NCBI RefSeq assembly: GCF_002362255.1
Contig: NZ_LPVV01000038.1
Span: 62,001 to 126,000, forward strand
Reading direction: 5' to 3'
DNA: 64,000 nucleotides
Source: Microbacterium sp. SZ1
GTDB taxonomy: Bacteria; Actinomycetota; Actinomycetes; Actinomycetales; Microbacteriaceae
The notes below the pieces were generated by a model. It saw only the letters and a program-made list of their open reading frames with translations. It was not told the origin of the DNA and did no database searches. Both the position numbers and the translations under genes were made by a program. Positions 51,453 through 59,997 of this stretch are shown piece after piece; positions within the stretch are counted from its first letter, which is position 1, and every line of letters begins with the position of its first letter.

Positions 51453-52574
51453 TCAGGCGCGCGAGTCGCGCAGCTCTCCCCCGGCGAGCACGAGCGAGAT
51501 ACCTCGCCGACCTCGGCTGAAGGGGACGGAGATCACCGCGATCGCCACGATGAGCGCGCTGACGAGTCCCATGACACCGGAGACGGTCTGGGTGGCATCG
51601 GACACCTGATCCGGCAGCTGACCGAGCGTCGTCGCCACGGTGTAGGGCAGGCCTACGACTCCCGCCCTCGCGAGGCGTCGTCCCAGCCCGCGACGGCCGC
51701 CCGACCACTCAGGCGCGAGCCAGACCAGTCGCTGCCCGATCGAGGCTCCCGACGAGGTGACGGCCGGGAGCACGACGACGAGGATCACCGCGCCCACCCC
51801 GATCACCACCACCTCCGTCACGCTCTCCGGCACGCCCGGTCCCGATCCGCCCGAGACGATGAGCGTGAGCACGAGCACGATCGCCGAGACGAGAGTCACG
51901 GCGATCTGCACGGCGACCGCGTCGAGGATCATCCCGAACCAGCGACGCCAGACCGTGACGGGTCGCGGCTTCCCGCGCTCGGCACGCAGGTTCTTCGCGC
52001 TCGGCATCCAACCCAGGACCACCGGTGCGATCACCACGCTGATCGCGGCGCCGGCGGTGTTCGCGATCAGGTCATCGACGTCGGCGACGCGGTAGGAGCA
52101 CTCGAAGAGGCCCCAGACTCCGGTGAGCTGCGTCGCCTCGATCGCCAGGGACAGCAGGGCGCCCAGCAGGATCGAGACGACCGGTCCGCGATTCCAATAG
52201 CGACGCGCGATGATCCCGAACGGCACGAAGAGGGCGACGTTGAGGACCACCTGCAGCGTGGCGCGACTCGTGAGGGTGCGCAGGAGGGACATCCCCTCGG
52301 TCTCGCGCAGGATGTCGCCGATCGAGTGCCCCGGAACGAGCTCGAGACCGCCGCCTCCCGCGCCGCAGTTGGCGCGGACCTCCGGGATGGGCAGCAGCGT
52401 GTAGGCGACAAGGGCGACCGCGTAGACGCTCACTGCCGCCGCACCGAGCAGTCGCGGGAACGACAGCGTGCCGTAGCGGCGCACCTGCACCAGGAGGGTC
52501 GGCACGAGCACGGCCGCGAAGAGGACGCCGCCGCCGATGAGACCGAACCACGCCTGCCACGTCCACCCCGCCAT
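51453..52574 (-). CDS. VanZ family protein fused to RDD-like domain
   Basis: 373 residues. The first half has the VanZ pattern (YTLLPIPEVR, LNVALFVPFGIIARRYW, SLAIEATQLTG, DVDDLIANTAGA) in four or five membrane helices. The second half resembles RDD (WFGMILDAVAVQIAVTLVSA, GASIGQRLVWLAPEWSGGRRGL) with more helices. VanZ proteins are linked to teicoplanin resistance in enterococci; here the role is unknown. ATG at 52574 has AGGA 8 nt upstream. Last chromosomal gene before the prophage. Confidence 0.85.
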   Translation of the reverse strand: MAGWTWQAWFGLIGGGVLFAAVLVPTLLVQVRRYGTLSFPRLLGAAAVSVYAVALVAYTLLPIPEVRANCGAGGGGLELVPGHSIGDILRETEGMSLLRTLTSRATLQVVLNVALFVPFGIIARRYWNRGPVVSILLGALLSLAIEATQLTGVWGLFECSYRVADVDDLIANTAGAAISVVIAPVVLGWMPSAKNLRAERGKPRPVTVWRRWFGMILDAVAVQIAVTLVSAIVLVLTLIVSGGSGPGVPESVTEVVVIGVGAVILVVVLPAVTSSGASIGQRLVWLAPEWSGGRRGLGRRLARAGVVGLPYTVATTLGQLPDQVSDATQTVSGVMGLVSALIVAIAVISVPFSRGRRGISLVLAGGELRDSRA

Positions 52575-52615
52575 TCGCATCATCCTAGGCGCGGGCGGAC
52601 GGCGGACAGACCTGA

Positions 52616-52652
52616 TGGTGGGCCCTGCCGGGATCGAACCGACGACATCCAC
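52616..52652 (-). repeat. attL: Left attachment site: 3' end of a tRNA gene
   Basis: On the minus strand the segment ends with the T-arm (GTCGG, TTCGATC, CCGGC), the 3' acceptor strand AGGGCCC, discriminator A and CCA. No D-arm or anticodon arm precedes it, so it is only a 37-nt tRNA fragment, the expected core duplication made by integration into a tRNA gene. An intact tRNA starting GGGCCCT should lie at the other prophage end, outside the window. Confidence 0.75.
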
Positions 52653-52706
52653 GGTGGAGTCCGGACGGTTCGCCACCATCACCAGCATCCGCGACCGGAT
52701 CGCATC

Positions 52707-52961
52707 ATGAGTGCGCGGACGAAGGTTCACGGCAACCGCGCGATCACCTGCGACGCCGCCGAGTGCACGTCGGTGCACGTGGCCACATGGTGGGGCAACG
52801 ATGCGGATGACGCGCGATGGCAAGCCGGTGAGCTGGGATGGACACGCTGCCTCCAGGTCGGCACCGGGCGAGGCTACTCCGCATTTCTCGACTTCTGCCC
52901 GTCGCACCGAGATCACCCGGGTGAATGTCGGTGCCCGCTGCTGGTCGGCCGTACACCGTAA
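52707..52961 (+). CDS. Small cysteine-rich phage protein
   Basis: 84 residues from ATG at 52707: MSARTKVHGNRAITCDAAEC, with further Cys/His in FLDFCPSHRDHPGECRCPLL. The spacing could bind zinc. Not recognised as a known family. It lies between the attachment site and the integrase on the same strand. Confidence 0.5.
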   Translation: MSARTKVHGNRAITCDAAECTSVHVATWWGNDADDARWQAGELGWTRCLQVGTGRGYSAFLDFCPSHRDHPGECRCPLLVGRTP

Positions 52962-52981
52962 ACGCTTTCGTACCGCGTGAA

Positions 52982-53021
52982 CGACGCGCCCAGTGAGTCC
53001 CCCGGATTCCTGGGCGCGTCG
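52982..53021 (+). terminator. Hairpin between small protein and integrase
   Basis: 12-bp stem CGACGCGCCCAG with its complement around a loop of about 15 nt, 20 nt after the small gene. Confidence 0.6.
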
Positions 53022-53099
53022 GTCGTCGCGGCCTATTCGCGCGCATCCATACGGTCAAGTCACATGCTCGAACGGGCATTCAAACGGAGGGGATAAACC

Positions 53100-53978
53100 A
53101 TGCACGACCACGACCGCGAAGCCCTCGCGATGTTCATCGACTACCAGCGCGCGCAGAACCTCGCCGCGACGACGATAGCGAACCGGCGGAGCATCCTGAC
53201 CACGTTCGCCCGCACGACCGGCACGCTCGTCGACTGCGACCCGTTCACGCTCCGCCGCTACATCGGACGTGACGCCCGGATCACCGCCGGCACGCGCCGC
53301 ACCGAGCGCGGCGCGCTGACCGCGTTCTACACGTTCCTGCACGACGAGGGGCTGCGCGCCGACAACCCCGCGTTGAAGCTCCCCGTCATCCGCGTGCCGA
53401 AGGGTAAGCCGCGCCCGTTCACCGCTGAGCAGATCGACACGCTCCTGGCATCCGGCGCGTACACCCGCACGCGCGCGATGATCCTCCTCGGCTACTACCA
53501 GGGCTTCCGAGTGTCGTCGATCGCCGCCGTCCACGGCCACGACATCGACCTCGTGAGCCAGCGCATCCGCACCGTCGTGAAGGGACGCAAGGAGGTGTGG
53601 TTTCCGCTGCACCCGATGATCGCCGAGCTCGCGGCCACGATGCCGAACGACGGGTACTGGTTCCCCGCGCGCGGCGGCCGCGCCGGCCACATACTGCCGT
53701 CGTCCGTCACGAACCTCATCACGCGGGCGAAGAAGCGCGCCGAGATCGCCGAGCGCAAGCTCACACCGCACTCGCTCCGCCACGCGTTCGCGACCGACCT
53801 GCTGGAGGAAGGCGTCGACATCCGCGTCGTGCAGGAACTGCTCGCGCACGAGCACCTGTCGACGACGCAGATCTACACCCAGGTCAGCGAGCAGCGGAAA
53901 GATGCCGGCATCCGCACGCTCGCGGCGCGCGATATCCCGACATCATCCGGCAGAGGGGCCGCCAGCATCGCCGCGTGA
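53100..53978 (+). CDS. int: Tyrosine recombinase, phage integrase
   Basis: 292 residues. N-terminal SAM-like core-binding domain (1-95) and catalytic domain with Arg137 (QGFRVSS), Lys161 or Lys164 in the beta-hairpin, His224-x-x-Arg227 (HSLRH), His250 (LLAHEHLS) and nucleophile Tyr259 (TQIYTQV). It integrates and excises the prophage at the tRNA site 450 nt upstream. A strong GGAGGGG site precedes ATG at 53100. Confidence 0.94.
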   Translation: MHDHDREALAMFIDYQRAQNLAATTIANRRSILTTFARTTGTLVDCDPFTLRRYIGRDARITAGTRRTERGALTAFYTFLHDEGLRADNPALKLPVIRVPKGKPRPFTAEQIDTLLASGAYTRTRAMILLGYYQGFRVSSIAAVHGHDIDLVSQRIRTVVKGRKEVWFPLHPMIAELAATMPNDGYWFPARGGRAGHILPSSVTNLITRAKKRAEIAERKLTPHSLRHAFATDLLEEGVDIRVVQELLAHEHLSTTQIYTQVSEQRKDAGIRTLAARDIPTSSGRGAASIAA

Positions 53979-53980
53979 GC

Positions 53981-54133
53981 TCACGCGACGCGCCGCGGCA
54001 CCTCTCGGTCATGCGAGCGCAGTGCGTGGGCCACGCCTAGACGGATCACCATGTAGAGCAGCAACAGGCCGATCACGAGGCCGAGCAGCGATGCTGCGGC
54101 GATCATCACGACGAGGGCGAGACCTGGTTCCAT
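53981..54133 (-). CDS. 50-residue membrane protein
   Basis: Short gene on the minus strand: MEPGLALVVMIAAASLLGLVIGLLLLYMVIRLGVAHALRS. One long hydrophobic helix and a basic tail. Size and place, directly after the holin-like gene, suggest a lysis accessory or second holin. Start spacing is not tight; call is tentative. Confidence 0.5.
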   Translation of the reverse strand: MEPGLALVVMIAAASLLGLVIGLLLLYMVIRLGVAHALRSHDREVPRRVA

Positions 54134-54142
54134 GCCGTCAGG

Positions 54143-54499
54143 CTAGTCGCTCTCGCGCTCCTGACGCAGCTGGGCGCGCGTGATGGGGATCGCCGCGGTG
54201 TCGGTCTCGACGAGCGCCTGCGGGGCGTGCTCGGCGAGTGTGGCGCGCAGTGCGGCGATTTCCTCATCCTTGCGTGACAGGGTGCCGTTGGTGTTGGTCT
54301 TGATCGTCTCGATTTCCTTGTTCTGCTGCGCCTGCATCGCGGCGAGGCCGCCGAAGCCGCCGAGCAGCATCAGCAGCTGGAAGAGGAAATTGATGAGCGT
54401 GGCCGTGGCGTCCGGTCGGATCAACTGGAGCGCGAATACGCCGACGAGGCCGATGCCGGCGAGAATCGCGATGATGATGAAGATGACCTGCTTGTTCAT
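54143..54499 (-). CDS. Holin-like membrane protein
   Basis: 118 residues from ATG at 54499. Two hydrophobic helices (about 5-27 and 35-57) followed by a polar coiled-coil tail (IETIKTNTNGTLSRKDEEIAALRATLAEHA). Similar to DUF2746-like actinophage proteins. Being next to the endolysin it is probably the holin, but the tail is longer than in common holins. Confidence 0.65.
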   Translation of the reverse strand: MNKQVIFIIIAILAGIGLVGVFALQLIRPDATATLINFLFQLLMLLGGFGGLAAMQAQQNKEIETIKTNTNGTLSRKDEEIAALRATLAEHAPQALVETDTAAIPITRAQLRQERESD

Positions 54500-54521
54500 G
54501 TGATGTCCGTTCTCTGGGCGG

Positions 54522-55361
54522 TCAGTCGGCCGACGCCACGATGGCGTCGGCGGGGGTCTGGGTGAGCGGGTAGTGCCACGAGTTCGATCCGGGGTACATG
54601 AGCTTGCCGGTGAGCGCTCCGAGGCCGATGAGCGGCGTTCCGCTCCCCCACTGCATGCCGGCGGCGGGGTCGATCGTCTTCTGCTCCCAGACACCGTTCA
54701 GCGCGAACAGCAGATCCAGATCGGGGCCGTTGAACTCGGCATACGGGAGTACGCCGGCGCGGGTGAGCGGGATGACGTATCCGTTCCCCTCCAGGTTGGA
54801 GAGGCCGCGCCAGTGGCCGCCGATGTCGTTGGAGTAGATGACGCCGGCGCGAGCCCACGCGCCGGCGGTGAGGGCTTTGATGAACATGGGGTCGTCTCCT
54901 GTGGGGATCGGGATGGGTGCGGGGCCAGGGGCAGCGCCGCCGCTGCCGCCGGCGGGTGTCGCGAGGCGATCGGTGATGAAGGGGATGGGGTCGATTTGGA
55001 CGCCGTTCACGACGATTTCGAGGTGATGATGCACGCCGGTCGCGGTGCCGGTCATTCCCATCACTCCGAGGATGCGGCCCTCGGGTACGTAGTCGCCGAC
55101 GCGGACGTTGGGGGTGCTCTTCAGGTGCATCGAGCGGCTGAGGTAGCCGGCGTGCTGCACCCACACTTGGATGCCGCCGCCCTCCCAGCCTCTCGGTGTG
55201 CCGGCGGCGACGACGGTGCCGCCCTCGATGGCTCGCACGAGCTGATAGCCCACGAGGTCGACGCCGGCGTGCAGCTTGCGTTGGCCGGTGACGGGGTGGA
55301 TTCTCCAGCCGTAGGGGCTGCTCGTCAGGGGACGGGACTTGAGCCCGTTGGGCCAGAGCAT
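54522..55361 (-). CDS. Endolysin, M23 metallopeptidase
   Basis: 279 residues. The N-terminal M23 domain has the zinc ligands HAGVD (His31, Asp35), His79 and HHHLE (His111-His113). After a Gly/Pro linker (about 136-155) there is a C-terminal domain of about 120 residues with WYxY-like aromatic motifs (HWRGLSNLEGNGYV), likely cell-wall binding. Cuts peptidoglycan cross-bridges for release. Its ATG overlaps the stop of the tail-fibre gene as ATGA. Confidence 0.9.
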   Translation of the reverse strand: MLWPNGLKSRPLTSSPYGWRIHPVTGQRKLHAGVDLVGYQLVRAIEGGTVVAAGTPRGWEGGGIQVWVQHAGYLSRSMHLKSTPNVRVGDYVPEGRILGVMGMTGTATGVHHHLEIVVNGVQIDPIPFITDRLATPAGGSGGAAPGPAPIPIPTGDDPMFIKALTAGAWARAGVIYSNDIGGHWRGLSNLEGNGYVIPLTRAGVLPYAEFNGPDLDLLFALNGVWEQKTIDPAAGMQWGSGTPLIGLGALTGKLMYPGSNSWHYPLTQTPADAIVASAD

Positions 55362-55957
55362 CAGCGCAGCCTCACGAGCGACAGCGCCGCGGTCGCGGTG
55401 GTTCCGATGGACGAGTACGCGAGCCCGCGGATCACGTCGTTGGCGTTCAGTGGTGCGATCACGGTGGTTCCCGTGGTCGCGGATGATGGGACCCAGGCGG
55501 AGGCGAGCACGTTGGTGTCGGGCGTGGTCGTGTTCCGGACGATCTGCACGGCGATGGGGTTGGCGACGCCGGCGTAGCCGACATTGAGCGACAGCTGGTA
55601 GACGCCGGCCTCGGCAATGGTGAGCGCACCGCCTGCCCATGCGCCGACCTCGTTGACGGCGGGCGCACCGTAGGCTGCCGCGACGAGGGTGTTCCATGCC
55701 GCTGCGACGGTCTGACCGCCGGAGGTGGGCCGATTGGTGACGAACATCTCTTTCGGGAGCTCGTCGACCTGGTTCTCCAGTTCTCCGAGGCGCTGGAGCA
55801 GCGATACGAGGTCGCTGTCGAGTGGCGGGTTCCCAGTCGCGGCGAGCGTGGCGTCGAGCGTGAGGGCCAGCTGCTCGGACACCTGCTGGATGTTGCGGCC
55901 GCGGTCGGAGCCGACGAGGTAGGGCAGACCGTAGATCGGGGTGTTGTTGGGCATCAT
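55361..55957 (-). CDS. Phage tail protein with C-terminal jelly-roll-like domain
   Basis: 198 residues. The N-terminus has NTPIYGLPYLVGSDRGRNIQQVSEQLALTLD and a short coiled coil (LLQRLGELENQVDELPKEM). The C-terminal half is a beta-rich repeat of valine/threonine strands (VYQLSLNVGYAGVANPIAVQIVRN) resembling C1q/TNF-like trimers. Probably a receptor-binding tail spike or baseplate-tip protein. Confidence 0.65.
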   Translation of the reverse strand: MMPNNTPIYGLPYLVGSDRGRNIQQVSEQLALTLDATLAATGNPPLDSDLVSLLQRLGELENQVDELPKEMFVTNRPTSGGQTVAAAWNTLVAAAYGAPAVNEVGAWAGGALTIAEAGVYQLSLNVGYAGVANPIAVQIVRNTTTPDTNVLASAWVPSSATTGTTVIAPLNANDVIRGLAYSSIGTTATAALSLVRLR

Positions 55958-57336
55958 GTTCTCCTGGTCACTGCGGCGAGGTCGTTGATCGTAAGGTTCT
56001 CGTCCCAGGCATCGAGTCGATCCGTGCTGCTGGTGGGGAACATCTGGTCAAGCGTCAAGGTCGGCGGCGCTCCGCCGGCCGTAGGCGCGACGGTCAGCGT
56101 GTGTGACCACTTGCCGTCGTCGTACTCGAGCACTCCGCCGACCACCTGCACGACGGACGGCGCGCCTTCCTCACCGTTGAACATCGAGCCGTTCAGGTAG
56201 AACGACTGGGCGCGGTGGTAGGTGTGGAAAGACTGCCCGGAGCCCTGCACAATGGGGTTCTCGGGGTCGATGGTGAGGGGCGGGATCGCTTTGGTGCCGT
56301 TGATCGCGCCGAAGGTGGCGGCCGCCGCGGCGAGCCACCACGCGCGGTAGGCGTTCACCTGGGCCTGCTGGGTGCCGGACGGGTTCAGGAACATCATCGA
56401 GCGGCCGGGTGCCGTGAACGTGCGCCCGCTGCTTGCTCCGGGGACGTCGATAGATGCGGCGGCGTCGACGTAGGTGTAGACGCCGCCGGCGAGGTCGAGG
56501 CGGAGGCTTTCGAGGCGGGCTACGGCAACGTCCTCTGCTGGGGCGTCAAGCGTCGTGCTGTCGATTTCTGCGAGCTCGGCGGGCAAGGCGGTGACGCCGG
56601 TTGCGAGGGCGATGGTGAGCGCGCCCGCGGCCGCGCCGGCGAGGGTGACGACGGCGTGCGTTGCGGGCTGATGGCGCGCGGTGCCGAGTCGGTGGAGCGT
56701 CGGGTCGTAGTAGAACGCGGTGAGTGGCCCAGCCATCGAGTACGCCTCGTAGAGCAGGTCGAGGGCGGTCACGTCGTCGGGCTTGCGTGCGGCTGCCCAC
56801 GACAGCACTGTCGTCGGGGTGCTCTGAACGGTGGAGGATGGCGCGAGGTGCGAGTCGATGAAGCGGGAGGCACCCGCGTTCATGATTTCGGCGATGCGGG
56901 TGTTGTTGGGGTTGAGGTACCAGCCGCCCTCGCCGGGGTACGAGTTCGCGCCGAGTGCATCGGCGGGTCCGACGGGGATGAACTGCGACAGGTTCGCTAC
57001 GGGGTCGTGCGCGGTGATGACGGTCTCGGTGATCTTCTCCCGGAGCCCGTTGGCGTGGGTCACGTAGTCCGTGGTGGTGGTGGTCTCGGCGATCGTTCCG
57101 CGGTAGAGCGTGCCGAAGCTCGGGTACGCGATCATGATCGAGTCGCCCTTGCGGTGGGTGGGCGTATCGATGCCGCGGTTGATGATCGTGACGGTGGCCA
57201 CGCCTGGCACGGGGCGGTCGAACAGCGTTTCGCGGCCCCACTCGATGCGCACTCGGGCGCGCCCGACGTGCTTAGCCGAGCGCACGAACCTGGGCGAGAT
57301 GTCGCGGCCGTTGATGGTGATCGTGGGGGCTACCAT
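55954..57336 (-). CDS. Minor tail protein
   Basis: 460 residues, beta-rich, starting PTITINGRDISPRFV. Its size and place directly after the tape measure fit a distal tail or baseplate hub protein. No catalytic motif seen. It overlaps the tape measure gene by a few bases. Confidence 0.65.
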   Translation of the reverse strand: MVAPTITINGRDISPRFVRSAKHVGRARVRIEWGRETLFDRPVPGVATVTIINRGIDTPTHRKGDSIMIAYPSFGTLYRGTIAETTTTTDYVTHANGLREKITETVITAHDPVANLSQFIPVGPADALGANSYPGEGGWYLNPNNTRIAEIMNAGASRFIDSHLAPSSTVQSTPTTVLSWAAARKPDDVTALDLLYEAYSMAGPLTAFYYDPTLHRLGTARHQPATHAVVTLAGAAAGALTIALATGVTALPAELAEIDSTTLDAPAEDVAVARLESLRLDLAGGVYTYVDAAASIDVPGASSGRTFTAPGRSMMFLNPSGTQQAQVNAYRAWWLAAAAATFGAINGTKAIPPLTIDPENPIVQGSGQSFHTYHRAQSFYLNGSMFNGEEGAPSVVQVVGGVLEYDDGKWSHTLTVAPTAGGAPPTLTLDQMFPTSSTDRLDAWDENLTINDLAAVTRRT

Positions 57337-58703
57337 GGCACGTCCTGACCGGGGCGGCGGCGGCCGGTGCGCAGCGTGTCATCGGTGAGCACCTTGCGGA
57401 TTTCCCGTGCGGCGCTGGCGCTGTCGATGACTCCGCTGATGTTGACGATGACGGGGGCCGGCGCTGCGTTGCTCGATGAGCTCACGGGGCCGATGGTGGA
57501 GGCGGACGGGCTGGCGGTGAGCGCGGCGCGGGCGAGCATCCAGCTGTCGCCTGTGGTGCCGTCGGCGGTCGCGCTGGCGTTGATCGCGGCGGTAAGTCCG
57601 CCGCTGGAGTTGCCCCAGTTGAACAGATCTTGGAACCAGCCGATGGCGTCCTGAATCCATCCGATGATGCCGTCGATGCCGTCGTTGATCATGCCGACGA
57701 AGCCGTTCCACGTGTCGCTGATGTTCGACCACACGTCGTCCCAGTTCTGGGCGAGCCAGTAGATGCCGGCGACGAGCAGGCTGATCGCGACCATGATGCC
57801 GGCGATGATGAGCGTCATGGGGTTGGCGAGCATGGCAAGGTTCATGAGCAGGATCGCCGCGGTGAAGCCGCCGATGACGATGGCAAGGATCTGCACGAGC
57901 TCGGCGTTTTCGGCGGCGAACCCGGCGAACTCAGAAAGCAGCTGAGCGCCCTGGGACATGATCGGCAGGAATACCTCGCCGAGCGTGGCCATCGCGTCGT
58001 CGATCTTCGCGTTCGCGATCTGCTGCGACACCGCGTAGGTGTCGGTCTCACGGTTGAACTGGCCCTGCGCGGCGGCGGTCTGCTCCAGCAGCAGAGCCAT
58101 CGTGGCCTGAGACTCCGCTGCCGTCCTCGCGGACCCCTCCAGGTCATCCAGGCCGTTGGCGGCGAGATAGGCGTCGACAGTGGCCTGCTTGATCGATACG
58201 CCGTATCGCTCGATCGGGTCGCGCTCCCCTCGGAACAGGGCCGACAGGGCGCTCACGGCATCCGCGGTGGTGCCGCCGAACGTGGCTGCGAGGTCGGAGC
58301 CGAGCGCGATCAGATTGTCGGTCTGGCCGGCGAGCTCGTCAACGGGGGTGCCGAGGTTGCGCAGCTGCGCGCCGAGCACAGATGCAAGCTCGTTGTACTG
58401 CGAGGCGCTGAGGCCGACCGCCTCGGCCGCGCGGGCGGCGTTCGCCTCCACCTCGTCGGCCAGACTGCCGAATACCGACTGGACCGCGCCGGCGGCCTGC
58501 TCAGCGCGGCTCGCGGCGTCGACCGCCTGGTTGGCGAGGCCGACGAGCTCGGACCCGATGCGCTGCAGGACCACGGTCTCGCCGAGACGCTTCATCGTGG
58601 TTTCGAGACCCTTCACGGAGTCGTCGACCTGGCTGAGCCCCGTGCGGGCTTGCTTGTTGTCCGACACCACGCGGATCGACAGAACGGCGGTCTTGCCGGC
58701 CAT
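57330..58703 (-). CDS. Phage tail tape measure protein
   Basis: 457 residues. Coiled-coil N-terminus (VDDSVKGLETTMKRLGETVVLQRIGSELVGLANQAVDAASRAEQAA), then a hydrophobic stretch (LVQILAIVIGGFTAAILLMNLAMLANPMTLIIAGIMVAISLLVAGIY) and tryptophan-rich repeats (WDDVWSNISDTWNGFVGMI). Unusually short, which predicts a tail of roughly 70 nm if the common ruler relation holds. Start at 58703, 3 nt after the chaperone stop. Confidence 0.88.
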   Translation of the reverse strand: MAGKTAVLSIRVVSDNKQARTGLSQVDDSVKGLETTMKRLGETVVLQRIGSELVGLANQAVDAASRAEQAAGAVQSVFGSLADEVEANAARAAEAVGLSASQYNELASVLGAQLRNLGTPVDELAGQTDNLIALGSDLAATFGGTTADAVSALSALFRGERDPIERYGVSIKQATVDAYLAANGLDDLEGSARTAAESQATMALLLEQTAAAQGQFNRETDTYAVSQQIANAKIDDAMATLGEVFLPIMSQGAQLLSEFAGFAAENAELVQILAIVIGGFTAAILLMNLAMLANPMTLIIAGIMVAISLLVAGIYWLAQNWDDVWSNISDTWNGFVGMINDGIDGIIGWIQDAIGWFQDLFNWGNSSGGLTAAINASATADGTTGDSWMLARAALTASPSASTIGPVSSSSNAAPAPVIVNISGVIDSASAAREIRKVLTDDTLRTGRRRPGQDVPW

Positions 58704-58706
58704 GTG

Positions 58707-58870
58707 TCACTTCCTGTTCTTTCGGGCTTCCCACGCGGTTGCGCAGATGTCGTGGATCGTGGCGAAGAGGCCATCGTCGGCGGTCATGATCGTGTGCAGG
58801 TCGATGCCGGTTTCGATGGCCATCTCGACGGCTAGGCGGGCTCGGCTCCCGCGTGGGTAGGGTCCACGGG
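58707..58870 (-). CDS. Tail assembly chaperone, frameshift extension (GT-like)
   Basis: In the -1 frame relative to the G-like gene the sequence runs through its stop and reads RLAVEMAIETGIDLHTIMTADDGLFATIHDICATAWEARKNRK to TGA at 58707-58709, three bases before the tape measure start. Short overlapping frame with no start of its own fits the second half of the lambda-type G/GT pair. The slip site is not obvious; CCCGTGGACCC or GCGGGA are candidates. Confidence 0.6.
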
Positions 58871-59161
58871 CTCCTGCTCGTCAGCAGGCTTGGCACTGCT
58901 GATCCCGCGCACGGCGTCGTTGAACTGGTCGAAGGTGAGCTTCGCGGCCGGCGTGCTGGTGTCGCGACGCATGGCGCACCATGCGAGGTACGTCATCCAC
59001 AGCATTGGTGCGTCGGTGCCGGCGGGCCAGTTGACCCGGTTGCGGTGCATGTCCCACGCGACGGCATCGCGGTTGTCGGTCTGCACGACGTACTCGACGA
59101 GCTTGTCGTCCTGCTCGATGATGACGCTCACGATGGGCGTTTTCAGGATCGGATCAGCCAT
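58832..59161 (-). CDS. Tail assembly chaperone (G-like)
   Basis: 109 residues: SVIIEQDDKLVEYVVQTDNRDAVAWDMHRNRVNWPAGTDAPMLWMTYLAWCAMRR. Helical, acidic tail. Position immediately before the tape measure marks it as the chaperone that keeps the tape measure in solution during assembly. Confidence 0.8.
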   Translation of the reverse strand: MADPILKTPIVSVIIEQDDKLVEYVVQTDNRDAVAWDMHRNRVNWPAGTDAPMLWMTYLAWCAMRRDTSTPAAKLTFDQFNDAVRGISSAKPADEQEPVDPTHAGAEPA

Positions 59162-59164
59162 GGC

Positions 59165-59557
59165 TTATTTCCCCTTGATCGTGTTGATGATGTCTGTGAT
59201 GCCGTCGAAGTAGACCTGGGTCCAACGGGCCTCGGTGGACTGCGCGGCGCGAGTGATCCACATGTTCGGCAGCTGCCGCCGGCGCAGCCATCCCCAGTGC
59301 GTGCGGGGGCCGTACACGAGGCGCTTGTTTCCGGCGCGAATCGTGGTGGCGGATTGGCTGGCACCCACGCGGACGGTGGAGCCGATGTGGCCGCCGGCGT
59401 CGGGGCCGACGGGAGCGCCGGCACGAGCGGCCGGCAGGATGACTCCGCCGACGCGCTTGTGCACCTGGCGCATGTCCGACATGTCAGCGCCCGCTTTGCG
59501 GAGCGTGCGGCGCAGCTGGGCTGCTCCGTCAACGCGGGCGCTGATCCCGTCGGCCAT
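59165..59557 (-). CDS. HK97 gp10-like head-tail or tail completion protein
   Basis: 130 residues from ATG at 59557: GISARVDGAAQLRRTLRKAGADMSDMRQVHKRVGGVILPAARAGAPV, the HK97 gp10 family pattern. In other phages it lies before the major tail gene; here it lies after it. Confidence 0.7.
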   Translation of the reverse strand: MADGISARVDGAAQLRRTLRKAGADMSDMRQVHKRVGGVILPAARAGAPVGPDAGGHIGSTVRVGASQSATTIRAGNKRLVYGPRTHWGWLRRRQLPNMWITRAAQSTEARWTQVYFDGITDIINTIKGK

Positions 59558-59562
59558 GATGT

Positions 59563-59988
59563 TTACGCGCCTCCGCCTGCCGCCTCGAACGTGGGCATGC
59601 CCACGAAGTCGAAGGTGACCGTCTGCTCGGGGTTGGTGCCCACGTCGCCGGCGATGTCGATCGGCTCGACGGTGATCGTGCCGACGATGGACTTGAGCCC
59701 GTTCTTCGGGGTGTACCGGAAGGGCACCTGCTGGCCGCGGTTCGCCCACAGCCACTCGGTGTTGGACTCGTCCTGGCCGAAGTCGTCGAGCAGCTTCACC
59801 TCGGCCTGCGCGGACTCGGTGCGCGCGCCGGGGATCACGTCGCCCGACAGCACGGTGCGCGGGTCGGCCTTGTTGACAGAGGGGACGATCTTGCAGCCGA
59901 CGCACGTAAGCGCGAACGACTTGAGCGATCCGGTGTCGCCCAGCGTGAGTTCGCCGGGGCCGACCTGGGTGACTTTGGGGGTGGGCAT
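59563..59988 (-). CDS. Major tail tube protein
   Basis: 141 residues, beta-rich: TPKVTQVGPGELTLGDTGSLKSFALTCVGCKIVPSV, a core of beta strands (VPFRYTPKNGLKSIVGTITVEPID) and a conserved end with FDFVGMPTFE. Typical of small siphophage tail tube proteins. Confidence 0.7.
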   Translation of the reverse strand: MPTPKVTQVGPGELTLGDTGSLKSFALTCVGCKIVPSVNKADPRTVLSGDVIPGARTESAQAEVKLLDDFGQDESNTEWLWANRGQQVPFRYTPKNGLKSIVGTITVEPIDIAGDVGTNPEQTVTFDFVGMPTFEAAGGGA

Positions 59989-59997
59989 GGTGTCCTC

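Noticed and set aside
51453..52574. Glycopeptide resistance gene
   Set aside because: VanZ similarity alone, with no other van genes, does not support a resistance function.
52616..52700. Complete tRNA gene
   Set aside because: Only the T-arm and acceptor 3' strand are present; no D-arm, anticodon arm or 5' acceptor strand.
53022..53060. Seventh flagellar promoter near 53030
   Set aside because: CTATTCGCGCG resembles the -10 in reverse, but no GTAAC lies at the right distance and the context is prophage.
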